Notes: a model not told the origin generated them from the letters alone. Shown: positions 8,376 to 18,174, numbered from the stretch's first letter. The stretch is DNA of 64,000 bases from Desulfosporosinus sp. (GCA_031292055.1 JARLHV010000034.1:29126-93125); one strand, 5' to 3'. Numbers and translations are program-made.

Positions 8376-9041
8376 TTAGTCTATTTGCCAGTCAATGGGG
8401 TTTCTATTATTAGCAATTAAGAAATTATTGGCTTTTGAGAAGGGTTTGCTGCCAAAGAACCCTCTGCTTGCCGATAAGGGACTTGGGTGTGCTGATTCAA
8501 CAGTCAAATGCTTGGGATTGGTAATTAACGCTTTCTTAGAACGAGCGTTATTACCCCATAATATAAAGACCACGGGATCGGCTTTCTCATTAACCAAAGA
8601 GATGATTTTATCAGTGAATATCTCCCACCCTTTGTTTTGATGAGAATTGGGCTTTTTTTCTTCTACAGTTAGTGACGTATTGAGGAGCAATACTCCTTGT
8701 TCTGCCCATTTGCGGAGAGAACCATTATTCGGTATATTACAACCCAAATCGGCTTGTAGTTCTTTAAATATGTTTTGGAGGGATTTTGGAAAGGGCACTC
8801 CATCATTTACTGAAAAACTAAGCCCCATTCCTTGTCCAATATTGGGATAGGGGTCTTGTCCTAAAATTACTGTCTTTGTATTTTTGTAAGAGGTAAATAC
8901 TAATGCATTAAACACATCTTCCTTTTTAGGAAAGATGTGTTTATATCTATATTCGTGTTTTACCCATTCCAGTAATTTGATATAATATTCCTTTTTTATT
9001 TCATCATCAAGTAGTCTTTTCCAATCAGCTTGAATTGCCAT
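8376..9041 (-). CDS. ung: Family 1 uracil-DNA glycosylase
   Basis: The 221-residue enzyme cuts uracil out of DNA as the first step of base-excision repair. The water-activating motif is GQDPYP at 61-66 with Asp63; most family members have His in place of the last Pro. Other landmarks are GLLLNT-like GVLLLNTSLTVE (116-127), LWGNNA (161-166) and the DNA-intercalation loop HPSPLSA (185-191) with His185. The length matches the family. AAAAGGAG lies 9 bases before the ATG at 9041. It is convergent with the UbiD gene. Confidence 0.93.
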   Translation of the reverse strand: MAIQADWKRLLDDEIKKEYYIKLLEWVKHEYRYKHIFPKKEDVFNALVFTSYKNTKTVILGQDPYPNIGQGMGLSFSVNDGVPFPKSLQNIFKELQADLGCNIPNNGSLRKWAEQGVLLLNTSLTVEEKKPNSHQNKGWEIFTDKIISLVNEKADPVVFILWGNNARSKKALITNPKHLTVESAHPSPLSASRGFFGSKPFSKANNFLIANNRNPIDWQID

Positions 9042-9410
9042 TAGTTATTACTCCTTTTCTCTATGAATAACTTAATACCATACATTATTCTACTCATTTA
9101 AAGAAAATCCTTCACGTAATCATGAATATACGCTGCTCTTCTAGAGGAGACACAATGGGATATGTTTGTGGCGCTTTGGGGAGCAGTAAGAGCCTATAGT
9201 AACAATGAGTAATCGACAGGATAAATTCTTAAGAAATTGTATAGTGCTATCCATAAGATCGGGATGTACTTCGCAGGAAAATGCGAAGAAAATGTATATT
9301 AAAAGGGGCGTTATAATTAACTCATGCGGTAATCTCGAGGGATCCTGACAAAAATGAACTTATCGGAGGGATCACGTTTGGAAAAAATAGATGAAGGGGA
9401 GTGTGATATT
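9042..9410. other. Gap between ung and the QueG-like gene
   Basis: Divergent promoter region for ung (minus) and the iron-sulfur protein gene (plus). A CTGCTC...GAGCAG 6-bp inverted repeat lies near 9132-9187 and a TTATAAT box near 9311. No gene is convincing here; an in-frame extension of the downstream gene to 9354 is possible. Confidence 0.4.
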
Positions 9411-10109
9411 ATGGTTAGTGCTTCGGAAATTAAACGAAAAGCCATTGAATTAGGAGCGGATTTAGTCGGTGTAGCAGATTTACAGAGCGTTGAGGGGCTT
9501 CCTACCTTACCTCCTGGACTCATGGAGCCTTACACTCATGCTGTTGTGATTGCTGTTGCTGTTTCTCCAGATGTCTTTGAACAAATTACGAATGCACCAA
9601 CTCCTTTGTATTTGCATCATTATCTGGCTGCGAATATCCTTTTAGATGATATTAACCTACGTCTGCAAAGAGAAATTATTCACGAGGGTTTTCGAGCTCT
9701 TGCTATCCCTGCTTCACAAATTGTGGATAAGCTGAACTGGATGGCTCATATATCCCATAAAGCTATGGCTAAGGCCGCAGGTCTCGGTTGGCAGGGAAAA
9801 AGTCTTTTGCTTGTTACTCCAAAGTATGGCCCACGCGTGCGTTTAGCCACTTTGCTGACCAACGCACCCCTTGAGTCTGATGTTATGTTGTCTAATCGAT
9901 GTGGTACCTGTACAAGATGCCAGGAGGCTTGTCCGGCTGACGCTATTAAAGGGGGTTCATGGGAAGACCATCCTCAAACGAGGGAGGAAGCCCTTCACTT
10001 TTCACGATGTGTGGAAAAAGTAAATGAAGATTTTGCCAAACGGCCTGAAATTGGCAAACCCATTTGCGGAGTTTGTATTAGTGTTTGTCCTTGGGGAAAA
10101 CCGAGGTAG
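9411..10109 (+). CDS. Short epoxyqueuosine reductase-like double 4Fe-4S protein
   Basis: The 232-residue product matches the C-terminal half of QueG-type proteins: a segment HISHKAMAKAAGLGWQGKS (113-131) typical of that family, then two ferredoxin-type 4Fe-4S motifs with Cys164, 167, 170, 174 and Cys200, 219, 222, 226, the second ending CPWGK. It is much shorter than true QueG (about 380 residues) and lacks the C-terminal HEAT-like part, so it is better read as a paralog of unknown electron-transfer role than as the queuosine enzyme. The start is uncertain: ATG at 9411 follows GGGGAG, while TTG at 9378 follows CGGAGGG. It precedes sbcD by 51 bases on the same strand. Confidence 0.8.
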   Translation: MVSASEIKRKAIELGADLVGVADLQSVEGLPTLPPGLMEPYTHAVVIAVAVSPDVFEQITNAPTPLYLHHYLAANILLDDINLRLQREIIHEGFRALAIPASQIVDKLNWMAHISHKAMAKAAGLGWQGKSLLLVTPKYGPRVRLATLLTNAPLESDVMLSNRCGTCTRCQEACPADAIKGGSWEDHPQTREEALHFSRCVEKVNEDFAKRPEIGKPICGVCISVCPWGKPR

Positions 10110-10160
10110 TATCTATAATGAGAACATTAGAAGAGATAGAGGAAAGGGGCTGAGTGACCC

Positions 10161-11435
10161 ATGCGAATCTTACATACATCAGACTGGCATCTTGGCCGGA
10201 TGCTTGAGGGGCGAAGCCGAATTGAAGAGCAAGTCAAGTTTGTCGATGAGCTTTGCAGGATTGTGGAAGATGAAGCGGTAGATCTTGTCTTGATTGCCGG
10301 AGATGTCTTTGACACCGTAAATCCTCCCGCCATTGCTGAAGAACTTTTTTATGAAGCTTTAAACCGCTTGTCGGCTGGGGGAAAACGGGCCGTAGTGGCT
10401 ATTGCAGGTAATCACGATAACCCAGAGCGTCTTTGTGCAGCCAGCCCACTTGCAGTCAGGAATGGGATCACGTTATGTGGCCTCCCGAAAGAAGTATTAA
10501 TGCCTGGTCTCTTGGCGCAACCAAATCAGGGCAAGGTCGTCAGGGTTGCGGCAGGTCAAGGGTGGATGGAGTTACATATTCCCAGTTGCTCGGATCCGGC
10601 TATCATAGCCATGCTTCCTTATCCTTCTGAGTCCCGGCTTAATGAGGTATTAAGCGAGAGTTTAGATGAGGAGATCCTACGGCAGGAATACACAAAGCGC
10701 GTACAGCAATTATTCGCCACGTTTGGCAAGAACTTTCGCCCGGATGCGGTTAACCTCGGGGTAAGCCACCTTTTTGTGCGGGGAGGAATGGAATCTGAGT
10801 CAGAGCGGCCGATTCAACTGGGAAGTGCACCGACAGTTGAGGTTGAGGCGATGTCCTTCGGAGCTCAATATGTTGCTTTGGGGCATTTGCATCGTGCCCA
10901 GGCTGTTAAAGGAGCATTAGTTCCAACCCGCTATTCCGGTTCTCCGCTGGCCTATAGTTTTTCGGAAACAGGCTATGCCAAATCCGTGATCCTGGTCGAG
11001 GGGTTTCCCGGCCAAGCAGTAACGACTCGGGAAATCTTCCTGAGTGCTGGCTACCCACTGGTGAAATGGCAGGCCAAAGAGGGGCTAACTCAAGTACAGG
11101 GTTGGCTAGATGAGGGAAAGGATCTTAACGCCTGGATTGATTTAGAGGTCTTTGTGACGAGTGCGCTTAATTCTCAAGATATTCACACCCTACGTCGTCA
11201 GCGGGAACGCCTCGTCAATATTCGCCCTGTTTTCCCGGAAATGGAACAGATCGTTGCGGAGGCTCGCTCAAAGTTGCCGATTGATGAGCTCTTCCGCAAG
11301 TTTTACCAAGACAGAACCGGTGGTGCTGAGCCGGAGCAAGAATTAGTTTCGTTGTTCTTAGCCCTAATTGATCCGGACAAGCACGGCGGGAGCAATGAAG
11401 AAAATGGTGGTTCGCTCCAGGGAGGTGCGGCATGA
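10161..11435 (+). CDS. sbcD: SbcD, nuclease subunit of the SbcCD complex
   Basis: The 424-residue protein is the Mre11-like metallophosphoesterase that, with SbcC, opens DNA hairpins and trims double-strand ends. The phosphoesterase motifs are in place: SDWHLGR with Asp8 and His10, AGDVFD with Asp48, GNHD at 83-86, and the late LGHLHRAQ motif. The start follows AAAGGGG upstream of 10161. The stop overlaps the sbcC start by 4 bases (ATGA), which suggests translational coupling and fixed subunit ratio. Confidence 0.95.
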   Translation: MRILHTSDWHLGRMLEGRSRIEEQVKFVDELCRIVEDEAVDLVLIAGDVFDTVNPPAIAEELFYEALNRLSAGGKRAVVAIAGNHDNPERLCAASPLAVRNGITLCGLPKEVLMPGLLAQPNQGKVVRVAAGQGWMELHIPSCSDPAIIAMLPYPSESRLNEVLSESLDEEILRQEYTKRVQQLFATFGKNFRPDAVNLGVSHLFVRGGMESESERPIQLGSAPTVEVEAMSFGAQYVALGHLHRAQAVKGALVPTRYSGSPLAYSFSETGYAKSVILVEGFPGQAVTTREIFLSAGYPLVKWQAKEGLTQVQGWLDEGKDLNAWIDLEVFVTSALNSQDIHTLRRQRERLVNIRPVFPEMEQIVAEARSKLPIDELFRKFYQDRTGGAEPEQELVSLFLALIDPDKHGGSNEENGGSLQGGAA

Positions 11436-14400
11436 GGCCGATCCGCTTAAGACTAGCTGGCTTAAACAGCTTTAGGGAAGTTCAGGAGATTGATTTTTTG
11501 AAACTATGTGAAACGGGTGTGTTTGGAATTTTTGGCTCAACTGGAAGCGGAAAATCCACAATTCTGGATGCTATTACGCTGGCGCTTTATGGTACGGTTG
11601 AACGAGCGGCTAACAATACGCAAGGAATTCTCAACCATGCAGAAGATCAGCTTACTGTGGAATACATTTTTTCCCTGGCTTCGGGAAGCCGACGGATAAC
11701 CTATCGAGCAGAACGGGCTTATCGGCGCTCTGGGGAGCGGACAGTAAAAGCTTCAACCTGTCGTTTTATAGAGATTGCCGAGGGAATTGAAACTGTTTTG
11801 GCCTCCAAGGCCGAAGAGATGACTAAGAAAATAGAAGATCTGTTAGGCCTATCTGTGGAAGACTTTACTCGGGCGGTCGTTCTTCCCCAAGGGAAATTTG
11901 CGGAGTTTTTAACTATTAAACCTAAAGATAGGAGACAGATGCTGGAGCGGTTGTTTTCCTTGGAAGCCTATGGAAGAGAACTCTCGGCTCGATTGGCAGA
12001 ACAACTGGGAAGTGCGGAATTTAACTTAAACGGTGTGGAGCAACGGCAACAGGGTTTAGGGGATGCTTCGGCAGGACGGGTCAAAGAAGCTGAGGTGGAT
12101 CTAGAAGAGGCGATCGCCAAGTCGGCTAGTATTGCTCAAGTTTTAACAAACTTAAAACAACAATATGAGGAAGCCAAGGAAATCTGGGGTCTTCAAGAAC
12201 AGTTACAGTTGATAAAGGAAAAAGAAGGTCAGTTGGCAGCCGCACAGCCCAAGATAGATATGATGTTAGAATGCTTAAATCTAGCTGAGCGTGCGGAATC
12301 GATTCGTCCAATTCTGGAGGAACTCAGACTTTTAGAAGAACAATTCAAGGGGGCCCAGGGTCAGGTTGAAGACGCAGACGTTAGACTTAAAGAGGCCAGG
12401 CTTGCTAAGGAAAGCGCGGAAGGGAAATGGGCGGAGGGTAACCTAAAACGACTAGAGGTTGAGCCACACTGTCTGCGCCGTTTGGAACAACTTGAACAGG
12501 CTAAAGGCTTAGAAGTCGATATCCAGGCACGCGACGAACGGTTAACTCATACGCGTCTCAATTACAGCCAGCTTGATCGAACCCGAAAGGACTTGGAACA
12601 AAAACTTCAAGCCGCTCAAGCGCTAAAGGTAGAAGCTGAAAGGCGTCAGCGAGAAGTGAAAATCCAAATAACTCAAAGCACGGTAGACCCTGTGCTACGG
12701 ACTCAGGTTAATGCGTCGGCGCAAGCCTTAGAGGGGTACAAGATCGTTTCCAAACAAGTGGACGGACTGCAAAGAGACTTGAAGATAAATGCGTCTGAAA
12801 TGGAGGAACGACAATTAAAATTGCAGACTTCTGTAGCTGAGGTTAAAACCGCTCAGGAATCTGTGCAACAGTTAAAGGAGGTACTGATTAGTCGACAACA
12901 AAATCCACCGGTTCAAGAGGAAATACTGAGTGACCGAGCCCAGGAAATGGAGCACTACCGTCATATAATTGCCAATATCGAACGAGGTGAGCGGGATGGG
13001 ATTGCGGAACAAAAACGTTGGCAAGTAATCGCGCTGGAGTGCCAGAAATCCCAAGTGAATGTGGAAAGCAGGGAGAAAGAACAGGGCGGTATTGCAGTTG
13101 CGGTTCAGGAGGGTATAGCTTTTGTCGATCAAAAAACGGCTGAGGTGAAGGGACTAGAGCAAAAAAATCTTGCGGGACTACTGGTTGAAAATTTGACTGA
13201 GGGAGAAGCTTGCCCAGTCTGTGGCTCTGTCCATCACCCTAAGCCCGCTCAGAGTTTGGCTGACGAGATCTTAGTTAAGGCGAGACAGGAGTTGGAACAG
13301 GTCTCCAGAGAACTCCAGAAATTGGAGAACAAACGGACAGACGGCGCGACTGCTCTGGCTGTGGCTAAGGCTCAGCTGTCTGCGAAGCAAGAGCTCGAAA
13401 AAAACCAGCTAGAGCTCTTGGCAATCAAGAAAGGCATCCTTGTTGATTATCGTCTGGAATTATCGAAATCTGATCGCGATAAGGACATTCAGGTCTTAAA
13501 TGCCCAACAAGTTGCCCATGAATTTAAGTTAAAGAATGATAAACTCATTTTGAATCAATGGAAAACAAGTCAAGAACAGTTGAATCATCAGTTGGAGGAT
13601 GCCCAGCAAAAGTTAGCTGAAGTGGATAAAAAACAACATGCCCTTCAAGCCCAAATTGCTGCCACTGAGGGTGTAGGGAAGGAAATCTATAATCGGTTAA
13701 AGCTGTTACTTGAAGAACAAGCTCAGCAGAAAGATCGTTTGGACACGTTGCGCGGGGGTATTGCTCTTGCGGAGATCTTATTGTTACAAGAAAGATACGC
13801 TAGCTGGGACCGGACGGTGAGAACGTTAAATCAGGAGTTATCAGGTCTTGAAGAGCGGGTGAGGGAATCCGATGAGGCCCAGCAGCGGCTTGTTCAGGAG
13901 AAGACGAATTGTGAGCTTGAGCTTCAAAATTTAAAAACCGTCGGCAGTGAAGCTGCTCGCGAGATTGCAGAGCTGAAGAGTAAATGCGATGCCTTAACGG
14001 AGGGAAAGTCGGCCTTAGAACAGATCCAGCAGGTTAAACAAGAGTTGGCTCTTGTAACTGGGAGTGAAGAAAAACTTAAGCAGGCTTATGAATTAGCCAA
14101 AGAGGTGTGGAATCAGGCGGAACAAACTCAGGCAGTTAGCCATAAAACTCTAGAATTAGCACGAGAAGGGTATGAAGCGGCCCAGCGAAAACTGGAACAG
14201 AGTCTAAAGACAGCACAGTTTAGGACAGCGGCAATGGCCCAAAGTGCATTATGTGATGAGGCGGAACGACTGGAAATGGGCCAGGATATCTCGGGCTTTC
14301 GGCAGGATGCTTCGCTGCTTAAGCAGAAACGCGAAGAGTGTGAAGAGCGGCTTAAGGGACGAACTCTCCGCCCCGAGGAATGGCTTGCTTGGCCGGTTCA

Positions 14401-15046
14401 ACTCAAGGAAGTTGAAAAAAACCATACCGCAGCGATTGAGAGTCGTGGCGCGACTCAGCAAAGGTTGGATAAACTGAAGATGGAGCATGAAGAATGGATG
14501 CGCCTCGAACGTGAAAGACAAGCCTTAAGCAAGCAACGGAGCTTACTTAAAAATCTACAATCTGTTTTTAAAGGGAATGCCTTCGTTGAGTTTATTGCCC
14601 AAGAACAATTAGCCAACGTATCTTTAGATGCTTCCGAACGCTTAAAACAGTTAACCAATCAGCGTTATGCTTTGGAAGTTGACGCAGAAGGCGGTTTCAT
14701 CATGCGTGACGATGCCAATGGTGGAGTACGTCGACCTGTGAGTAGTTTGTCAGGCGGAGAAACTTTCCTCACCGCCCTGGCGCTCGCCTTGGCTCTGTCC
14801 ACCCAAATCCAACTACGGGGAGAATCACCACTAGAGTTTTTCTTCCTTGACGAAGGATTCGGAACACTCGATGTTAATCTGCTTGAAACAGTGATGAATA
14901 TCTTGGAGAAACTTCACTTGCAAAATTTAACGATCGGGATTATAAGTCACGTGCCAGAACTTAAAAATCGTCTCGCTCGCCGTTTGGTTGTTACGCCTGC
15001 GGAGGCCGGAGGAACTGGAAGCACGGTCAAATTGGAAATGGCTTAA
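11432..15046 (+). CDS. sbcC: SbcC, SMC-like ATPase subunit of the SbcCD complex
   Basis: The 1204-residue Rad50-like protein has the full family layout: Walker A GSTGSGKST at residues 35-43, a long coiled coil, a zinc-hook CPVCG at about 593-597 at the tip, a return coil, signature LSGGE near 1106 and Walker B FFLDEGFG near 1135. It uses ATP to control SbcD access to DNA ends and dimerises through the zinc hook. Length is within the family range, and no frame damage is seen. It overlaps sbcD by 4 bases, so the two form one operon. Confidence 0.96.
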   Translation: MRPIRLRLAGLNSFREVQEIDFLKLCETGVFGIFGSTGSGKSTILDAITLALYGTVERAANNTQGILNHAEDQLTVEYIFSLASGSRRITYRAERAYRRSGERTVKASTCRFIEIAEGIETVLASKAEEMTKKIEDLLGLSVEDFTRAVVLPQGKFAEFLTIKPKDRRQMLERLFSLEAYGRELSARLAEQLGSAEFNLNGVEQRQQGLGDASAGRVKEAEVDLEEAIAKSASIAQVLTNLKQQYEEAKEIWGLQEQLQLIKEKEGQLAAAQPKIDMMLECLNLAERAESIRPILEELRLLEEQFKGAQGQVEDADVRLKEARLAKESAEGKWAEGNLKRLEVEPHCLRRLEQLEQAKGLEVDIQARDERLTHTRLNYSQLDRTRKDLEQKLQAAQALKVEAERRQREVKIQITQSTVDPVLRTQVNASAQALEGYKIVSKQVDGLQRDLKINASEMEERQLKLQTSVAEVKTAQESVQQLKEVLISRQQNPPVQEEILSDRAQEMEHYRHIIANIERGERDGIAEQKRWQVIALECQKSQVNVESREKEQGGIAVAVQEGIAFVDQKTAEVKGLEQKNLAGLLVENLTEGEACPVCGSVHHPKPAQSLADEILVKARQELEQVSRELQKLENKRTDGATALAVAKAQLSAKQELEKNQLELLAIKKGILVDYRLELSKSDRDKDIQVLNAQQVAHEFKLKNDKLILNQWKTSQEQLNHQLEDAQQKLAEVDKKQHALQAQIAATEGVGKEIYNRLKLLLEEQAQQKDRLDTLRGGIALAEILLLQERYASWDRTVRTLNQELSGLEERVRESDEAQQRLVQEKTNCELELQNLKTVGSEAAREIAELKSKCDALTEGKSALEQIQQVKQELALVTGSEEKLKQAYELAKEVWNQAEQTQAVSHKTLELAREGYEAAQRKLEQSLKTAQFRTAAMAQSALCDEAERLEMGQDISGFRQDASLLKQKREECEERLKGRTLRPEEWLAWPVQLKEVEKNHTAAIESRGATQQRLDKLKMEHEEWMRLERERQALSKQRSLLKNLQSVFKGNAFVEFIAQEQLANVSLDASERLKQLTNQRYALEVDAEGGFIMRDDANGGVRRPVSSLSGGETFLTALALALALSTQIQLRGESPLEFFFLDEGFGTLDVNLLETVMNILEKLHLQNLTIGIISHVPELKNRLARRLVVTPAEAGGTGSTVKLEMA

Positions 15047-15071
15047 AATAAATATTAGTAAAAGGAGTAAA

Positions 15072-15707
15072 ATGGAACAACGCTATATGGTTAAACAGCT
15101 TACAAGCTTATATCAAAGTTGCAATGAATGTGGCTTGCCGATCATCAATTGTATCTGTAATAAATCGGCTAAAGTAACTACTAAAGCAAAGTTCTGGATT
15201 CTATCAAGTGAAAGAGAGTTTTACAGACCGTCTAATACGGCGAGGCTCTTAAAGTTAATAAATCCGGAGTCTACCGAACTATTTCTATGGGAAAGAACTA
15301 AGCGTCCTGAGCAATTGATTAAAAATATTAGCAGGGAGAACCATACTGCCTTTGTAGTATTCCCGACAGAAAATGAGGAATTAGAAACTAGAAAAGTGGA
15401 TTTCAAACCAACTAATAAAATTCCAGCCTTTATAATCTTAGACGGGACTTGGAAAGAAGCTCGAAAGATAGTTCGGAAGAGTGACTTTTTAAAGGGTTTA
15501 CCGATTGTTTCCCTAGAGCCCAACTATTTATCAAGCTATGATTTGAGAAGAGGAGCAGCCAAAGGCAATTTGTGTACGATAGAAGCTGCCATTGAAATCC
15601 TAAAGATGAACGAAGAGCTGGGCAGTGCTCAGAGCGTAGAAGCTGATTATAAGTTATTTCTCAAAAGTTATAAGGCTGGAGTTAGCGGACATAAATTAAA
15701 AGGGTAG
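15072..15707 (+). CDS. DTW-domain protein, probable tRNA aminocarboxypropyltransferase
   Basis: The 211-residue protein has an N-terminal zinc-like cluster (Cys17, Cys20, Cys27, Cys29) and a DTW-domain core with LDGTWKEA near residue 127 and a later SYDLRRG...TIEA stretch. DTW proteins such as E. coli TapT transfer a 3-amino-3-carboxypropyl group from SAM to uridine 47 of tRNA (acp3U). The start at 15072 follows AAAGGAG; an in-frame ATG farther up at 14988 would overlap sbcC and has no such signal. It starts 25 bases after sbcC, so it may be co-transcribed. Confidence 0.83.
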   Translation: MEQRYMVKQLTSLYQSCNECGLPIINCICNKSAKVTTKAKFWILSSEREFYRPSNTARLLKLINPESTELFLWERTKRPEQLIKNISRENHTAFVVFPTENEELETRKVDFKPTNKIPAFIILDGTWKEARKIVRKSDFLKGLPIVSLEPNYLSSYDLRRGAAKGNLCTIEAAIEILKMNEELGSAQSVEADYKLFLKSYKAGVSGHKLKG

Positions 15708-15730
15708 AAGTTGGTACGGGAGAGAATTTA

Positions 15731-15759
15731 TTGACCTGCTCAGGAGTAACTGGTAATAT
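15731..15759 (+). promoter_or_regulatory. Sigma-A-type promoter upstream of the chemoreceptor-like gene
   Basis: TTGACC (15731-15736) and TAATAT (15754-15759) are 17 bases apart, a good vegetative promoter. It would drive the small frame at 15832 and the soluble chemoreceptor-like gene at 15919. Confidence 0.55.
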
Positions 15760-15831
15760 TGGGGTTAATTTGAGTAATAAGGGGGATTAGTAGGGGCTGT
15801 TCTTCTTTGGGGCAGAGGCTGGGGAGAAGGA

Positions 15832-15915
15832 ATGTGGAATCAACCCAATGAATTACCAATAAAGTACAAGGTGCGGATGAACTTTACACCGGTGCTATAT
15901 GATGAGGAGGGATAG
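15832..15915 (+). CDS. Possible 27-residue small protein ahead of the chemoreceptor-like gene
   Basis: A short frame begins MWNQPNELPIKYKVRM and ends ...LYDEEG, with GGGGAGAAGGA just upstream of its ATG. Its stop is 3 bases before the next gene's ATG, and its last codons hold the GAGGAGGGA that acts as the next gene's ribosome binding site, so coupling is possible. I recognise no family; it could be a relic of a longer gene or chance. Confidence 0.35.
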   Translation: MWNQPNELPIKYKVRMNFTPVLYDEEG

Positions 15916-15918
15916 GTA

Positions 15919-16743
15919 ATGAATCTAGAACAGGCAATAGAGATTGCGCCATCTATGAAGGATTTCTACGACGAGGATATTACAGTGCTCGTCTTCAGTA
16001 TTGATACAGTACTCGTTGCTATTAACCATGAGAATTTAGATTTAAAAATTCAAAATAATGAGTCTACTTCTAAATATGAAAAGTTAGTCACAATGCAGTG
16101 TATCAGAGAAAAGAGGAGATTGGTGCTCCGAGTGCCCATCGACAAGTCGCAGTTTGGAATTTCGTATTTAGCGATTGCTAATCCATTGTGGATGAATGGT
16201 CAGTTGCAAGGTGCCATAACTGTGGTGATATCTGATCAACGGTATGACGAATTGAAGAAGGCAGGTATTGATTTATCAGAACTAGTGAAAAGCAGTCATA
16301 CTGCGTCTGAAGAGCTCTCTGCTTCGAGTGAGGAGCTGGCAGCTACGGCCAGAACTATGGAGAGTGGCACCACCGCGGCTATGGTTGGACTGCATAAAAT
16401 AAATGGAATATCCCAAGATATCCGGAGGATATCAACTCAAACCAGTATCTTAGGACTGAATGCATCGATCGAAGCTGCACGGGCGGGTGACAAGGGGCGA
16501 GGTTTTGCAGTGGTCGCTGATGAGGTGAGAAAGCTATCTGAGGGCGCCAAACAGTCCGCATTAGCCATATCCGAAGATATAAACGAGGTCAATAACACGG
16601 TTAGTAGTCTAATAGAGTACATTAAGCAATTGGCGATCGTTAGTGAGAGTCAAGCAATGGATGTTGTCAATCTGACAAAGTCACTTGTTGAAATATCTAA
16701 AATGGCCGACGAGTTAGCGTCTCATGGAGAGTTTCATAGTTAG
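15919..16743 (+). CDS. Soluble methyl-accepting chemotaxis-type sensory protein (YfmS-like)
   Basis: The 274-residue protein has no membrane segment. Residues 1 to about 115 form a small sensor-like domain with mixed alpha/beta character. Residues 125-265 form the signalling helices, with the receptor hairpin tip LGLNASIEAARAGDKGRGFA (exact family motif) and VVADEVRKLSEGA near 190-215. This is the layout of B. subtilis YfmS, a cytoplasmic transducer. It should contact CheA/CheW. The coiled coil is short and no extended C-terminal methylation region is present. The ligand is unknown. GAGGAGGGA precedes the ATG. Confidence 0.85.
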   Translation: MNLEQAIEIAPSMKDFYDEDITVLVFSIDTVLVAINHENLDLKIQNNESTSKYEKLVTMQCIREKRRLVLRVPIDKSQFGISYLAIANPLWMNGQLQGAITVVISDQRYDELKKAGIDLSELVKSSHTASEELSASSEELAATARTMESGTTAAMVGLHKINGISQDIRRISTQTSILGLNASIEAARAGDKGRGFAVVADEVRKLSEGAKQSALAISEDINEVNNTVSSLIEYIKQLAIVSESQAMDVVNLTKSLVEISKMADELASHGEFHS

Positions 16744-16777
16744 AAAACACATATCATAATGATAAGGGGTAAGTAGT

Positions 16778-17698
16778 ATGTATGTACCAGTACCAAGCAG
16801 TAAGTTAGGAAATAAGACGGCAAAGGAGAAACAAACTTGCCTTACGGTCACAGAACCTGCCGAGCTGATGAAGTTTCTGCTGGGTGAGATCCCCAGTAAA
16901 AGTCGGAACGATGTTAAGTCCCTGCTGGCTCATCATCAGATTTGGGTAGATAATGAAGTTATTACTCAATATAATTATCCTCTGGAGATTGGCCAAGAAG
17001 TTGTTGTGAAATGGACTAAAGTGTTACTGGAAAAGCAACCTCAAGGACTTAATATTGTGTTTGAGGATGCATATATTATAATCATCGAGAAAAAAGCTGG
17101 TCTGCTTTCTATCGCGACTGCCACAGAAAAAGAACAAACAGCCTATAGTATTTTAAGTGAGCATGTGAAGAAAAGGGACCCGAAGAACAAGATCTTTGTG
17201 TTGCATCGTCTTGATCGAGATACTTCGGGGATTATGATGTTTGCGAAAAGTGAGAAAGTGCAGCAGTTGCTGCAAAAGGCTTGGAAAGAAACCGTTTTGG
17301 AACGAAGTTATGTAGCGGTTGTCGAAGGTCTTGTGACTCAAGAGCGAGGAACGATCACTTCTTGGCTAACGGAAAGTAAAGCCTTTATCATGTACTCTAG
17401 TCGTACCCCCAATGAAGGTCAAAAAGCAGTGACCCATTACGAGGTTCTTAAGAAAAACAAACATTACTCGTTAATGGAAGTGAAGCTGGAAACTGGGCGA
17501 AAGAACCAAATCCGTGTTCACATGCAAGATATAGGGCATAGTATAATTGGAGATAAGAAGTATGGTGCGACCAAGCATCCTATTGGCCGGTTAGGACTTC
17601 ATGCTCGGGTGCTTGCTTTCAGGCATCCGATTACTGGTGAAGAAGTACGTTATGAGACGGATATTCCTAAGGAATTTCTCAATTTATTCAGCCAATAG
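16778..17698 (+). CDS. RluA-family pseudouridine synthase
   Basis: The 306-residue enzyme turns uridine to pseudouridine in rRNA or tRNA. An S4-like RNA-binding region covers about residues 25-85, and the catalytic motif HRLDRDTSG lies at 143-151 with Asp147 as nucleophile. A later GRKNQIRVHM segment is also conserved. The target site cannot be read from sequence. AAGGGGTAAG precedes the ATG, and a good terminator follows the stop at 17724. It starts 34 bases after the chemoreceptor-like gene. Confidence 0.92.
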   Translation: MYVPVPSSKLGNKTAKEKQTCLTVTEPAELMKFLLGEIPSKSRNDVKSLLAHHQIWVDNEVITQYNYPLEIGQEVVVKWTKVLLEKQPQGLNIVFEDAYIIIIEKKAGLLSIATATEKEQTAYSILSEHVKKRDPKNKIFVLHRLDRDTSGIMMFAKSEKVQQLLQKAWKETVLERSYVAVVEGLVTQERGTITSWLTESKAFIMYSSRTPNEGQKAVTHYEVLKKNKHYSLMEVKLETGRKNQIRVHMQDIGHSIIGDKKYGATKHPIGRLGLHARVLAFRHPITGEEVRYETDIPKEFLNLFSQ

Positions 17699-17723
17699 CC
17701 CACATGATCAATTACCGAAAAAA

Positions 17724-17748
17724 GAACCGGGTTTCTACCCGGTCTTTT
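17724..17748 (+). terminator. Rho-independent terminator after the RluA-family gene
   Basis: ACCGGGT and ACCCGGT (7 bp, loop TTCT) are followed by CTTTT. It lies 26 bases past the stop codon. Confidence 0.8.
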
Positions 17749-17862
17749 CCTACGTCTTTCCCAATTTTATCAGCGCTATAAGGAAGTGGAATCTTCTCTG
17801 CATTATCAACAATGCATTGGGCCAAAATATATTGCGATTGGCTGGAATGGAGTTGAGCTATA

Positions 17863-18174
17863 ATGTCAAATCGGTTAGAGCGTGAAAAGGCGACCGTGCA
17901 AAGGATGCTTTGGCTATATTGCAAAAAACATCACCACTCAGAAGGTGGATTGTGTTCGGAGTGCCAAGGATTATCGGATTATGCCCTGACTCGCCTTACC
18001 CATTGTAAGTTTGGAGATAGTAAACCAACCTGCGGCAAATGTGCAGTGCATTGTTATAAACCAGAAATGCGTCAAAAAATCATTGAGATCATGCACTATT
18101 CAGGCCCCAAGATGCTTTTTGCCCATCCGATTGCAGCGCTTCGGCATTTGATCGATGGATGGAAAAGAGTATAA
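17863..18174 (+). CDS. YgbA-like, nitrous oxide-stimulated-promoter family protein
   Basis: This 103-residue, Cys/His-rich protein matches the YgbA_NO family: ERE...WYC-like start, an SEGGLCSEC motif, CxxC...C clusters (CGKCAVHCYKP), then YSGPKMLFAHPIAALRHLID. In E. coli ygbA is induced by nitric oxide through NsrR, but the biochemical role is not known. The cysteines could bind metal or an iron-sulfur cluster; this is inference. The start at 17863 is an ATG with a weak ribosome binding site (GGAATGGAG). It precedes a membrane protein gene by about 30 bases. Confidence 0.8.
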   Translation: MSNRLEREKATVQRMLWLYCKKHHHSEGGLCSECQGLSDYALTRLTHCKFGDSKPTCGKCAVHCYKPEMRQKIIEIMHYSGPKMLFAHPIAALRHLIDGWKRV

